10,988 bases of DNA, from the NCBI GenBank assembly GCA_019695435.1, contig JACTVF010000056.1, positions 1 to 10,988 on the forward strand, given 5' to 3'. This DNA is from Methanoregulaceae archaeon. GTDB taxonomy: Archaea > Halobacteriota > Methanomicrobia > Methanomicrobiales > Methanospirillaceae. Positions within the stretch are counted from its first letter, which is position 1. Every line of letters starts with the position of its first letter. The notes under the pieces were generated by a model. The model had not been told where the DNA came from. It did not search any database and worked only from the letters and a program-made list of their open reading frames with translations. The position numbers and the translations under genes were made by a program. This document shows positions 1 to 6,672 of the stretch, piece after piece.

Positions 1-2
1 AT

Positions 3-176
3 ACGGTGATGTTCTCGAAGAACTTCGAGACGATCGAACTCTCCCACCGGGCATACGACCGGTCGGTATTTGCGAGCGGTGCCCTGCGGGCGGCCCGCTG
101 GGTTACCAGTAAAAAGCCGGGCATCTACAGCATGAACGATGTTCTTGGCCTGCAAAAAAATAACCCAAACACCTGA
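3..176 (+). CDS. dapB: 4-hydroxy-tetrahydrodipicolinate reductase, C-terminal end (partial)
   Basis: The 57 visible codons before TGA 174-176 encode the last part of DapB, the NAD(P)H-dependent reductase that makes tetrahydrodipicolinate in the diaminopimelate/lysine pathway (cytosol). The stretch reading ELSHRAYDRSVFASGALRAA followed by RW, then KKPGIYSMNDVLGL, is the typical DapB ending: a His/Arg-containing helix of the substrate domain and the closing 'G-x-Y-x-M-x-D-V-L' motif. The 5' part lies outside the window, so the NAD(P)-binding domain and start cannot be judged. The downstream asd makes the aspartate semialdehyde that feeds DapA/DapB, which supports the call. The tail ends with a short hydrophilic NNPNT extension. 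The identification rests on motif recognition over a short stretch. Confidence 0.85.
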   Translation, partial: TVMFSKNFETIELSHRAYDRSVFASGALRAARWVTSKKPGIYSMNDVLGLQKNNPNT

Positions 177-193
177 CGGTCAGCCGTACAAAT

Positions 194-208
194 CGAAACC
201 TATTTTTT
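194..208 (+). promoter_or_regulatory. Probable BRE/TATA promoter of the ferredoxin gene
   Basis: A purine-rich cgaaa (194-198) followed by TATTTTTTA (201-209) has the form of an archaeal BRE plus TATA box. Transcription would begin near 229, giving a leader of about 15 nt that contains the GGAGTGA ribosome binding site (232-238). It suggests the ferredoxin is not only read through from dapB. Promoter calls by eye in AT-rich spacers are uncertain. Confidence 0.45.
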
Positions 209-243
209 ATCTTTAACCGCATTATTATGATGGAGTGAATAGT

Positions 244-417
244 TTGGTAGCTGTTGTTGATACCACAAAATGTACCGGTTGCGAAACCTGCGTGAATGAA
301 TGCCCGGCATCCGCAATATCCATGGAAAATGAGAAGGCCAAGGTTGACAAGGATATGTGCGTGGACTGCCAGACCTGCGTGGACGCCTGTCCTTCTGAAG
401 CGATCCACATGGAATAA
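244..417 (+). CDS. 2[4Fe-4S] ferredoxin
   Basis: A 57-residue bacterial-type ferredoxin, a soluble low-potential electron carrier. It has two complete cluster motifs: C-x2-C-x2-C-x3-C-P near residues 10-21 (CTGCETCVNECP) and again near residues 40-51 (CVDCQTCVDACP), each followed by a short A/E-x-A-I turn. Nothing else is fused to it. Start choice: GTG at 235 would give 60 residues, but the best ribosome binding site, GGAGTGA at 232-238, overlaps that GTG and lies 5 nt before TTG 244. The protein from TTG reads MVAVVDTTKC, the usual ferredoxin beginning. I therefore favour TTG 244. It sits between dapB and asd on the same strand with its own promoter-like element. The redox partner cannot be inferred from sequence; methanogens have many such ferredoxins. 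Confidence 0.93.
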   Translation: MVAVVDTTKCTGCETCVNECPASAISMENEKAKVDKDMCVDCQTCVDACPSEAIHME

Positions 418-675
418 ATTTTTCTTACAAACTTCTCTTTTTATTCGGCTGTACGGGCATTTAAGTGCTTAAGAAAAATTCCGGCTGGCAATCAGGTTTA
501 TACCATTTCAACGATATGAATTTGGGGGCACTCGGTAATAACATCCCGTATTTCAATGGGCATACATGTGTAAACTTTAAAAAACAATGTTTTTATTATC
601 ACAGGTGAAATGGGATTTTACAACCCGCCATCATCTCAAACGGGAAAGACACATAACACACAGGACCTGTTACCT
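418..675 (+). other. Spacer between ferredoxin and asd: T-rich terminator and asd leader
   Basis: T-runs at 419-423 and 437-441, just after the ferredoxin stop, fit an archaeal T-rich terminator. Further on, TTTATACC (497-504) and CTTTAAAAAA (577-586) are TATA-like and could each drive asd. A 30-codon ORF (516-608) has no ribosome binding site. The stretch 610-675 is open in the asd frame but reads like a non-conserved hydrophilic leader rather than dehydrogenase sequence. No RNA gene was recognised here. Confidence 0.4.
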
Positions 676-1692
676 ATGATCAATGTTGGAGTGCTCGGTG
701 CTACGGGCGCGGTTGGTCAGCGATTTGTCGAACTCCTGGCGGATCATCCCTGGTTCAATCTGACAACACTCGCGGCCTCGGAACGCAGTGCGGGAAAGCA
801 GTACGGAAAAGTGGTAAACTGGCGCCTTGAAACGCAGTTTCCGGAAAAGATCGCGAAACTTAAAGTCACGAATATTACTCCTTCCGCGATGAAGGATGTA
901 GATCTGGTCTTCTCCGCGCTTCCCGCTGAAATTGCAATGGATATCGAGAACACGTTTGCGGATGCAGGCATCGCGGTCTGCAGCAACGCAAGTTCACACC
1001 GGATGGAACCGACCATTCCTCTTGTGGTGCCTGAGGTCAACCCCGAACACCTGGGGTTGATCGATGTCCAGCGGGATGCCGGTAGGGACGGTTTTATCGT
1101 GACTAACCCGAACTGTTCCACGATCATGCTTGTCATGGCCCTTGCACCTTTGCGGAAATTTAGATTCACCGATATCCGGGTTGCTACGATGCAGGCCATC
1201 TCAGGAGCCGGGTTTGCGGGCGTCGCGGCCATGGCAATCTATGACAATGTTATCCCTTATATCGGAAATGAAGAGGAGAAGATGGAGACCGAAACCCTCA
1301 AGATCATGGGTACCCTGAAAGGCAAAAAAGTGATGAATGCGCCGTTCAACGTGAGCGCAAGCTGCCACCGGGTCCCGGTCATTGACGGGCACACCATGGC
1401 AGTCTGGGCAGATATCAAAGAACCGGTCGAAAAGGTAAAAAAAGCCTATGCTGACTATAAGCCTCCGATCAAGGGGCTGCCGACCCAGCCGACGGAATCC
1501 GTCCATTTGTTCTCAGAAGATGACCGCCCCCAGCCCCGGCTTGATCGTATGCGGGGGCGTGGCATGACCGTTTCAGTCGGCAGACTGCGGGAAGGACTCC
1601 GGTTTGTGGCCATGGGGCACAACACCATTCGCGGTGCAGCGGGAGCAAGTGTGCTGAATGCAGAACTGATTGCAAAGAAGAAGTACCTGTGA
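676..1692 (+). CDS. asd: Aspartate-semialdehyde dehydrogenase
   Basis: This enzyme reduces beta-aspartyl phosphate to L-aspartate 4-semialdehyde with NADPH, the branch point to lysine/diaminopimelate, threonine, methionine and isoleucine. From ATG 676 it is 338 residues, normal for the archaeal/fungal class. The N-terminal Rossmann motif GATGAVG covers residues 8-14. The catalytic cysteine is C147 in NPNCST, and the acid-base histidine is probably H239 in VIDGHT. RPQPRLDR and the C-terminal HNTIRGAAGASVLNAE are family signatures. An upstream in-frame ATG at 610 would add 22 residues. I reject it because the extension resembles nothing in the family, GGTGA lies only 1 nt before that ATG, and the canonical protein begins MINVGVLGATG. 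An AGGA at 662-665 is a weak ribosome binding site for ATG 676. alba follows after 6 nt and is probably cotranscribed. Confidence 0.96.
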   Translation: MINVGVLGATGAVGQRFVELLADHPWFNLTTLAASERSAGKQYGKVVNWRLETQFPEKIAKLKVTNITPSAMKDVDLVFSALPAEIAMDIENTFADAGIAVCSNASSHRMEPTIPLVVPEVNPEHLGLIDVQRDAGRDGFIVTNPNCSTIMLVMALAPLRKFRFTDIRVATMQAISGAGFAGVAAMAIYDNVIPYIGNEEEKMETETLKIMGTLKGKKVMNAPFNVSASCHRVPVIDGHTMAVWADIKEPVEKVKKAYADYKPPIKGLPTQPTESVHLFSEDDRPQPRLDRMRGRGMTVSVGRLREGLRFVAMGHNTIRGAAGASVLNAELIAKKKYL

Positions 1693-1698
1693 TCTTTT

Positions 1699-1992
1699 AT
1701 GGAAACCACCATGCAACCGATGAAGGAAAACACCGTGTTTGTGGGAAACAAGCCGGTGATGAATTATGTACTTGCTGTCGTGACACAATTTAACAACGGG
1801 GCTAGCGAAGTCGCCATCAAGGCCCGGGGCAAGGCGATCTCGCGGGCTGTTGATACTGCGGAGATTGCCTTGAACCGGTTTCTTGAGGGCGTGACAAAAA
1901 AGGATATCGTCACCTCGACCGAGGTTATCGATACCGACACCGGCAAGACCAATGTCTCGAGCATCGAGATCATTCTTGCGGCAAAAAAATAA
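1699..1992 (+). CDS. albA: DNA/RNA-binding protein Alba
   Basis: Alba is a small, abundant, dimeric archaeal nucleic-acid-binding protein that helps organise chromatin and binds RNA. The sequence contains the hallmark [19 protein letters not shown] beginning, with the nucleic-acid-contacting Lys in GNKPV. Next come [16 protein letters not shown] (loop and helix) and the closing [11 protein letters not shown] strand, so the fold is complete. Three in-frame ATGs are available at 1699, 1711 and 1720, giving 97, 93 or 90 residues. No clear ribosome binding site decides between them, and 93 or 90 would be closer to the usual length. The gene begins 6 nt after the asd stop, so it is probably translated from an asd-alba transcript. 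Whether it has its own promoter inside asd cannot be seen. A T-run at 1994-1998 directly after the stop may terminate transcription. Confidence 0.95.
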   Translation: METTMQPMKENTVFVGNKPVMNYVLAVVTQFNNGASEVAIKARGKAISRAVDTAEIALNRFLEGVTKKDIVTSTEVIDTDTGKTNVSSIEIILAAKK

Positions 1993-2073
1993 CTTTTTAG
2001 CGGACCCGGGCGGCCTTGTCGCACGCATAGTCTGCCTGTAATTATAAGCGTTACTTAGACTGAGATAATAACC

Positions 2074-2079
2074 ATAAAT
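2074..2079 (+). promoter_or_regulatory. TATA-like element before the secreted-protein gene
   Basis: ATAAAT at 2074-2079, within an AT-rich stretch, lies about 35 bp before ATG 2112. With usual archaeal spacing, transcription would start near 2103, leaving a leader of about 9 nt. There is no Shine-Dalgarno sequence before the ATG, which fits a nearly leaderless message. Inferred from spacing and composition only. Confidence 0.4.
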
Positions 2080-2111
2080 CATTTAACTGGCGCGTTCAAA
2101 TTATTAGTGCT

Positions 2112-2633
2112 ATGGGTGCACGTGCTGCCGCATTACTCTGTCTTTTCTTCATATGCCTCATTATTGCACCAGTGATAGCAGCAAATGATGAGCGATATGG
2201 ATATATTACTGTTGAATCCGTGCAAATCCAGCTGGTAAATGCTACAGCGCTCATCGATGTTCATTATTCTGTTGATGAAGGTACCCGGCTTATCTTCTTT
2301 TTGCTGGGAAAACAGGATCTCAAAAACAAATTGCTAAAGATACTCAATTATGATGATGCCCAGATGCAGTATGTTAACCTTTCTGATGCGGAATTTGTGA
2401 TAAACCAAGCTGCATACTCGTACGGGAACGGAATCTTCTGGTACCCGACTCACCAGTTTAATGTCGTTATTCCGAAACTGACAGTAGCATCACCCCAGGT
2501 CATGCGAAATTATACCAATACAAACCTGTTCCCAAATGGTATGGGGTATTTTGGGACGGTGATGGTAAATGAAACACCTGAACAAGTGCCATCGTCGTCA
2601 AACTTTAGTGAATCCCCCTCCCCCCATGAATAA
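2112..2633 (+). CDS. Secreted protein of unknown function, likely N-glycosylated
   Basis: I do not recognise a family. The 173-residue product starts with MGAR, then a hydrophobic core of about 18 residues ending in a signal-peptidase-like APVIAA-ND boundary near residue 24, so it is probably exported. The mature part has no further obvious membrane segment and no cysteine. It carries five N-x-S/T sequons (NAT, NLS, NYT, NET, NFS), a high density for about 150 residues, consistent with archaeal N-glycosylation outside the cell. The C-terminal 20 residues are rich in Ser, Pro and Glu and look like a flexible tail. There is no PGF or other anchoring motif. It stands alone between alba and the opposite-strand DUF373 gene, with its own TATA-like element and a T6 run (2653-2658) after the stop. 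A conserved lineage-specific surface protein is plausible, but the function is unknown. Confidence 0.72.
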   Translation: MGARAAALLCLFFICLIIAPVIAANDERYGYITVESVQIQLVNATALIDVHYSVDEGTRLIFFLLGKQDLKNKLLKILNYDDAQMQYVNLSDAEFVINQAAYSYGNGIFWYPTHQFNVVIPKLTVASPQVMRNYTNTNLFPNGMGYFGTVMVNETPEQVPSSSNFSESPSPHE

Positions 2634-2652
2634 ATAATGTCGATAGGGTATG

Positions 2653-2658
2653 TTTTTT
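2653..2658 (+). terminator. T-run terminator after the secreted-protein gene
   Basis: Six consecutive T residues lie about 20 nt after the stop codon at 2633, with no strong hairpin before them. This is the usual form of an archaeal intrinsic terminator. A second T-run lies at about 2811-2815. Confidence 0.4.
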
Positions 2659-2673
2659 AGGAGGCTTCGAGCA

Positions 2674-2796
2674 ATGGATTATTACCAGGTTCTCATACCA
2701 GTGATGCATTTTATGTCCGGTAGATCTGCCAGTGCAATTAAATCCCGTGAAACCCTGTCGGTACCGGGAAAAACATCTGCTGCCGTTTGCGCATAA
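2674..2796 (+). CDS. Possible small protein with strong ribosome binding site
   Basis: An ATG at 2674 follows a perfect GGAGG (2660-2664) by 9 nt and opens a 40-codon frame ending at TAA 2794-2796. The product begins MDYYQVLIPVMHFM and ends with a Ser/Lys/Ala-rich stretch. No domain is recognisable; the first seven residues resemble the start of a J-domain, but nothing after them does. The ribosome binding site is better than that of several certain genes in the window, which is the main reason to list it. Against it are the short length, the T-run just upstream (which could end transcription before it), and the lack of any recognised homologue. Treat it as a candidate only. Confidence 0.25.
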   Translation: MDYYQVLIPVMHFMSGRSASAIKSRETLSVPGKTSAAVCA

Positions 2797-2950
2797 ATAA
2801 TTTATACTATTTTTAATCAGGATTTCGCTTTACGCATTTCCCGGAAACGATGAGTATCCTGGCGATATTTCGGCTCTCTCACGAAAGGGTATGTTTTTCC
2901 TGGTAAAAAAGAGAATATCCAATAAAATTCTGCAGAGATCCGGTATAGGA
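2797..2950. other. Convergent spacer
   Basis: This AT-rich spacer lies between the + strand genes and the - strand DUF373 gene. It holds T-runs for both directions: ATTTTTAAT near 2810-2817 on the + strand and a T6 on the - strand (A-run at 2905-2910), about 40 nt after the DUF373 stop. No gene was recognised. Confidence 0.4.
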
Positions 2951-4084
2951 TCAGATGGTCTCTATAATGGCCTCTTTCTGCTGTTCGGCTTGTCGTTTCG
3001 CGATAACGTACTGGACGATAACACCGGTAATTGCACATGCGAGCCCGAAGAGGGTCGAGTACATGATATACGCCCCGGCGGATGCAGATCCAATGGGAAA
3101 ATCTGAAACGCTGCTGACCGCAAGAATATATGCGCTGGCACCATACAGGATGAGCCCGATTGCCGTCACAAAGAACGGGAATACGATAACTTTTACCAGA
3201 TTCTCCCGTTCATTGATGTACACATCGATGATCACGCCAAGCGATGTGACCAGGCCGGCGACGATCAGCCAGATGATCGCCCCATAAATAAAACTCATGA
3301 CGTACAAGAGAACGCCCATACTATTGTCTGCTGAATAATAATTCAGAACCGTAAAAAAACCGATGGTGAACCCAATGAGAACGAGTACGATAGTAGTTGA
3401 GTACGTGACAAAGGAAAACTTGCCACGGGACATAGATGCCCGGAGTGCATTGATAATTCCATGAATAAATTCATCCAGACCAAACCCTTTGTACAGCAGG
3501 TATATCCCAATCACACCGATCACGACAATGGTTGCCGTACCAGGGTACCCTAGGATGAATGCACTTGCATACAGTAGCATGGCAAGGCCCAGAGGAACAA
3601 AAACCACCCTGGAAATCTTGGGATCATCGAGGAGTTTTTTTAAGATATAATATGTTCCTTCAAGATTGGGCATCTGGTTGACAATTACGCGGCGGATGCT
3701 CGCGACCGGAAGCCGGGACTGGATTATAGGTACAATATACTCATCTTCTGCGCCATCAGAGACAAGGATGCAGGAGATCGGTTGCGTCTCTTTTATCACA
3801 TCATCGAGAGTTGCTGCGATCTTCCGATCTCCTTCAATCATGTGAAGGTGATTACCGGAGATCACCGCAACGACAGCCTCTTCACCTTTTGCGATCAGTT
3901 CGTCATAAATTTTTACGGCGGAAAATATCGCATTAACATCAGAATCTTCTGGGTCGGCAAGGGCAAGCCGGTCTGCAGCCTTCAGGCACTCCTGTCTGCC
4001 GATGACCGGGCTTTCGATCTTTGCTTTCCATCCGATATCATCGTCCCGATCCACACTCAGAACGAGAGTCCGACCTTCTGTCAT
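2951..4084 (-). CDS. DUF373 family membrane protein
   Basis: A 377-residue archaeal membrane protein of the DUF373 (COG2237) family, function unknown. The first 160 residues or so form a soluble alpha/beta region, starting with the characteristic strand and acidic motif TLVLSVDRDDDIG and containing a second strand-plus-Asp segment ISCILVSDGAEDEY. About six hydrophobic segments follow, e.g. VVFVPLGLAMLLYASAFILG, IVVIGVIGIYLLY, TTIVLVLIGFTIGFFTVL, MSFIYGAIIWLIVAGLV, VIVFPFFVTAIGLILYGAS and LFGLACAITGVIVQYVIA. It ends with a short Gln/Glu/Lys-rich tail. The length is normal for the family. There is no Shine-Dalgarno sequence before ATG 4084; a TATA-like TTTAATA (- strand, 4116-4110) lies about 29 bp upstream, pointing to a leaderless message. 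It follows the coiled-coil gene by 73 bp on the same strand. The soluble domain may bind a ligand or metal, but that is speculation. Confidence 0.85.
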   Translation of the reverse strand: MTEGRTLVLSVDRDDDIGWKAKIESPVIGRQECLKAADRLALADPEDSDVNAIFSAVKIYDELIAKGEEAVVAVISGNHLHMIEGDRKIAATLDDVIKETQPISCILVSDGAEDEYIVPIIQSRLPVASIRRVIVNQMPNLEGTYYILKKLLDDPKISRVVFVPLGLAMLLYASAFILGYPGTATIVVIGVIGIYLLYKGFGLDEFIHGIINALRASMSRGKFSFVTYSTTIVLVLIGFTIGFFTVLNYYSADNSMGVLLYVMSFIYGAIIWLIVAGLVTSLGVIIDVYINERENLVKVIVFPFFVTAIGLILYGASAYILAVSSVSDFPIGSASAGAYIMYSTLFGLACAITGVIVQYVIAKRQAEQQKEAIIETI

Positions 4085-4109
4085 TGGTATAATAAAATCA
4101 TCGCAAATC

Positions 4110-4116
4110 TATTAAA
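4110..4116 (-). promoter_or_regulatory. TATA-like element for the DUF373 gene
   Basis: On the - strand TTTAATA is centred about 29 bp before the ATG at 4084. With normal archaeal spacing, transcription would begin at or next to the start codon. This matches the absence of a ribosome binding site there and suggests the gene can be expressed independently of the coiled-coil gene upstream. Confidence 0.45.
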
Positions 4117-4157
4117 TTATTGCCTATGGTTAGAAAAAAGAATAAACGGTGATAGGA

Positions 4158-5018
4158 TCAGATGAGTTTTGAACGCTGGAGCAGGAGTATATCGTCCGTC
4201 GTCAGTTTTTCCCCGGCCCGGAAGTTTTTGAACAGATGCTCGGCTTCCTGACGGACAGCTTTTTGCTCTTTTGTCACTTTAACCTTCTTTGTCTTCTTGC
4301 GCAGGCCGGAAATGACCTTGTCATAATCGCGCAGTTCTTTCTGGCAGGCAATAAAGAATTTATGCTCGGCGTCAGCTGATTCCTGTGCCTCTACAAAACT
4401 CTTGTGGGCTGCATCGGCGGCCTCGCGCGACTTATCCGCTTTCCGGTAGGATTCGACCATCAGATCGTGATGCTTCTGGGCAAGTTCGGCAAGTTCGGTT
4501 ACCTTTGCGTGGAGATCAGATGCCAGTTTGCGGAAATCCCGTGCTGATGAGATCTTCGTTCGCATCTCCTTGTTCTGCTCAAGTTCGGCTTCCTGCCCTT
4601 TGACCTGACCTTTCATCTGCTTGATCTTTTCGATAAGCTCGCGCTCTTTGTCGGTGGTAAAAACCTCGGTCTGCTGTCGGTACTCCATGTACTCGATCTG
4701 CTTCTGGAGTTCCTTGATGCCTCGGTTTTTTAGCGACCCGTGTTCTTTTTTGAAGGCCTCGATCTCTTCGAACAGCACATTTGCCTTGTCATTTAATTCG
4801 TTGCGCTGCGCTTTTTGGTCAAGGACTTCCTGATTGTATTTGTCACGGAGATCTTTATTCTTCTGGGCCTCTTCCACAAACTCCCGGGTCTGATTGTTGA
4901 GCGTATTTCTCTCCCGCGCGGATTTACTGGCGGTAGAATTGAGCTCGTTTCTTCGGTTCTTGTGCTGTTCAGACTCGGCGAGGATCTTCTTTCGCTTTTC
5001 CATTAAGTCATTCAACAT
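4158..5018 (-). CDS. COG1340-type coiled-coil protein
   Basis: A 286-residue, highly charged protein that is almost entirely predicted coiled coil from about residue 1 to 235. It is rich in Glu, Lys, Gln and Ala with few prolines or glycines and has no signal peptide or membrane segment. The C-terminal portion is different: a basic stretch RKKTKKVKVTKEQK, then AEHLFKNFRAGEKLTTDDIL and LLQRSKLI. This ending is typical of the conserved archaeal coiled-coil family COG1340, sometimes misannotated as phosphoserine phosphatase or as SMC-like. No ATPase motif is present, so it is not SMC or Rad50. ATG 5018 has a good ribosome binding site, GAGGAG (- strand, 5033-5028), 9 nt upstream. It lies downstream of cdrS-ftsZ on the same strand but across a 480-bp spacer, and before the DUF373 gene. 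Function unknown; a scaffold or nucleoprotein role is only a guess. Confidence 0.85.
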   Translation of the reverse strand: MLNDLMEKRKKILAESEQHKNRRNELNSTASKSARERNTLNNQTREFVEEAQKNKDLRDKYNQEVLDQKAQRNELNDKANVLFEEIEAFKKEHGSLKNRGIKELQKQIEYMEYRQQTEVFTTDKERELIEKIKQMKGQVKGQEAELEQNKEMRTKISSARDFRKLASDLHAKVTELAELAQKHHDLMVESYRKADKSREAADAAHKSFVEAQESADAEHKFFIACQKELRDYDKVISGLRKKTKKVKVTKEQKAVRQEAEHLFKNFRAGEKLTTDDILLLQRSKLI

Positions 5019-5251
5019 GCGGTACCACTCCTCATCCTATCTCCTGTAAGGGATGTGCAGGCACAGTGTCAGAGGCATTAACCAACAAGAGTACGCGCGA
5101 AACATGCGCATATATCTTGTAACCGCTCTGCATGCAGGATGCAGGGCGAAAAACATCAGAAAAGGATCGTTGCGTAGAATGTTTGCAAGACTTCCAAGAG
5201 AAGCCTTTGTTCGACACACGGTTCATGATGTTCAACTCCCGGTACACGGAT

Positions 5252-5272
5252 GACACCCACACGACGGGTGTC
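5252..5272. repeat. Perfect 7-bp inverted repeat
   Basis: GACACCC (5252-5258) and GGGTGTC (5266-5272) are exact reverse complements separated by 7 nt. A GC-rich stem of this kind could be an RNA hairpin or a protein-binding dyad. No T-run follows on either strand, so it is not a standard terminator. Confidence 0.6.
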
Positions 5273-5426
5273 GCCCACCATTCTCCCTTCAGATGATCTG
5301 GTCGAATGTACTATATTTTAAAGGCGGGGACTCCTATTAAGCATTTCGCCGGCTTTTCGGATGAGGATCCCGATGATGCCCTCGGGGCAAAGTAAACACT
5401 TATAGAATCTTTAATCTAAAAATGGT

Positions 5427-5455
5427 GGGGGTATTGGCGTACTGCCGTCACCCCC
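5427..5455 (-). terminator. Hairpin downstream of ftsZ, probable terminator
   Basis: GGGGGT (5427-5432) pairs with ACCCCC (5450-5455), and inside the loop GGC (5436-5438) pairs with GCC (5444-5446). On the - strand the hairpin begins about 40 nt after the ftsZ stop and is followed by ccatttttag, a T5 run. It is therefore a plausible terminator of the cdrS-ftsZ transcript. Confidence 0.5.
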
Positions 5456-5495
5456 GGATCACTGATATTTATTTTTTATTTGTTGTGCGTGGTGC

Positions 5496-6662
5496 TTAAC
5501 CGACCCATTCAAGAACGCCGCCACCGCTGGTCTGGTCCTTTGGTGCAGCGCGCCTGCTCTGGGGCATCTCAACCTGTTTTGGGCTGGAACGCTTGGCATC
5601 CATCTCCTGGACCATAGTCTTGTAGGACTGGCGTGTCCCGAGGATCTGGGCGCTCTTGACACCGGTCATAATGGCGAGGACACGGATCTTGCCTTCCATG
5701 TCGGGCCTGACGCGGGCACCCCAGATGACATCTGCGTGCGGGTCAAGTTCGTACGTGAGCGAGGTTGCAACCTCTTCTGCATCCTGCAGGGTAAGGTCGG
5801 TTCCTCCGGTGATGTGGATCAGGCTGCCGGTTGCACCGCGGTAATCGATATCGAGCATCGGATTGCTCAGGCACTCGCGGACAACGCTCTCTGCCTTGTT
5901 CTGTTGCTTGCTCTCTCCGACAAGCATGGAAGCGACACCCCCCTTGGACATAATCGCCCTTACATCTGCGTAATCAATGTTGATGAGCGAGGGTTCCGTA
6001 ATGGTCTCGGAAATGCCCTTGACCGTTTCGCCGATCAGCTGGTCCATAACGGAGAATGCCTGGCCGAGCGGCAGGTTGGGGACAAAGTTTTTCAGTCGGT
6101 TGTTATCAAGGACAATGACCGAATCCGCTGATGCGGCAAGCGCTTCTAGTCCTTCCTCTGCACGGATCAGCCGGGCCTTTTCGACCTGGAACGGGTAGCT
6201 GACCATCCCGACCACGATTGCGCCCTGCTCTTTTGCAACCTGTGCAACAACCGGGGCTGAACCGGTACCGGTACCTCCACCCATACCAGCTGTGATGAAT
6301 ACAAGATCTGCTGATTCGAGCAGTGCCTCAAGCGTCGGGCGGGCCATCTCGGCCGCACGCTTGCCGACATCGGGATAACCCCCGGCACCGAGACCACGGG
6401 TCAGGGATTTCCCGATAAGGACACGCTTGTCGGCTTGGATCATGTCCAGGTGCTGCTTGTCCGTGTTGATCGCAATTGTTTCTGCACCGGAAACACCCAT
6501 ATGGTGGATACGGTTTACCGTGTTGTTCCCGCCACCACCGCAACCGATAATCACAATTCTTGGCTGCCCAAGGAAATCTTCATCCGGTGCATTTGATCCG
6601 GACTTGTTTACCTCTTTTTCAAGTTCGGAATTTTTTAACGCATCATTAATTATGCTCTGCAT
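5496..6662 (-). CDS. ftsZ: Cell division GTPase FtsZ (FtsZ2 type)
   Basis: FtsZ is the tubulin homologue that polymerises with GTP at midcell and drives archaeal division. From ATG 6662 the product has 388 residues. The N-terminal nucleotide loop GCGGGGNN is at residues 40-47, the tubulin signature GGGTGTG at 128-134, and the T7 catalytic loop NIDYAD at 228-233, which activates GTP hydrolysis in the next subunit; all key residues are intact. VLDNNRL, AFSVMDQ and VDYRG-like ([16 protein letters not shown]) segments match the FtsZ2 rather than FtsZ1 group. A low-complexity linker rich in Ser, Pro, Lys and Gln leads to a short conserved-looking tail, GGGVLEWVG, comparable to the GGIDFIV-like tails of other FtsZ2 proteins and probably the SepF docking peptide (inference). 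Start: an in-frame ATG at 6698 overlaps cdrS; GAGGG (- strand, 6672-6668), 5 nt before 6662, decides for 6662. The gene lies 10 nt after cdrS, so they form an operon. Confidence 0.96.
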   Translation of the reverse strand: MQSIINDALKNSELEKEVNKSGSNAPDEDFLGQPRIVIIGCGGGGNNTVNRIHHMGVSGAETIAINTDKQHLDMIQADKRVLIGKSLTRGLGAGGYPDVGKRAAEMARPTLEALLESADLVFITAGMGGGTGTGSAPVVAQVAKEQGAIVVGMVSYPFQVEKARLIRAEEGLEALAASADSVIVLDNNRLKNFVPNLPLGQAFSVMDQLIGETVKGISETITEPSLINIDYADVRAIMSKGGVASMLVGESKQQNKAESVVRECLSNPMLDIDYRGATGSLIHITGGTDLTLQDAEEVATSLTYELDPHADVIWGARVRPDMEGKIRVLAIMTGVKSAQILGTRQSYKTMVQEMDAKRSSPKQVEMPQSRRAAPKDQTSGGGVLEWVG

Positions 6663-6667
6663 TTCTA

Positions 6668-6672
6668 CCCTC
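6668..6672 (-). promoter_or_regulatory. Ribosome binding site deciding the ftsZ start
   Basis: GAGGG on the - strand, 5 nt before ATG 6662 and inside the 10-nt gap after cdrS. It excludes the longer start at 6698, which would overlap cdrS and add a non-conserved 12-residue extension. Confidence 0.7.

Larger units (their letters stand above)
5034..5495. other. Long spacer between ftsZ and the coiled-coil gene
   Basis: About 460 bp without a convincing gene. Open frames on both strands near 5032-5262 have no ribosome binding site and no recognisable product. The spacer holds a perfect hairpin at 5252-5272, a TATA-like TATATTTTAAA at 5312-5322 readable in either direction, a weaker ATATAT at 5110-5115 that could serve the coiled-coil gene (- strand), and the hairpin at 5427-5455 behind ftsZ. 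It could contain a long 5' leader or a small RNA. Confidence 0.4.

Noticed and set aside
610..675. 22-residue N-terminal extension of Asd
   Set aside because: The hydrophilic stretch is unlike any dehydrogenase N-terminus, the ribosome binding site is too close to ATG 610, and the Rossmann motif has its usual position if translation starts at 676.
744..1232. 162-codon - strand frame inside asd
   Set aside because: It is fully antisense to a well-supported aspartate-semialdehyde dehydrogenase and shows no domain of its own.
2674..2694. J-domain (DnaJ) start suggested by MDYYQVL
   Set aside because: Only the first seven residues fit; no helix II/III sequence or HPD motif follows in any frame.
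5053..5253. 66-codon + strand frame, and overlapping - strand frames at 5032-5262, in the spacer behind ftsZ
   Set aside because: No ribosome binding site, no recognisable domain, and biased composition (Arg/His/Cys-rich) typical of chance frames in GC-rich DNA.
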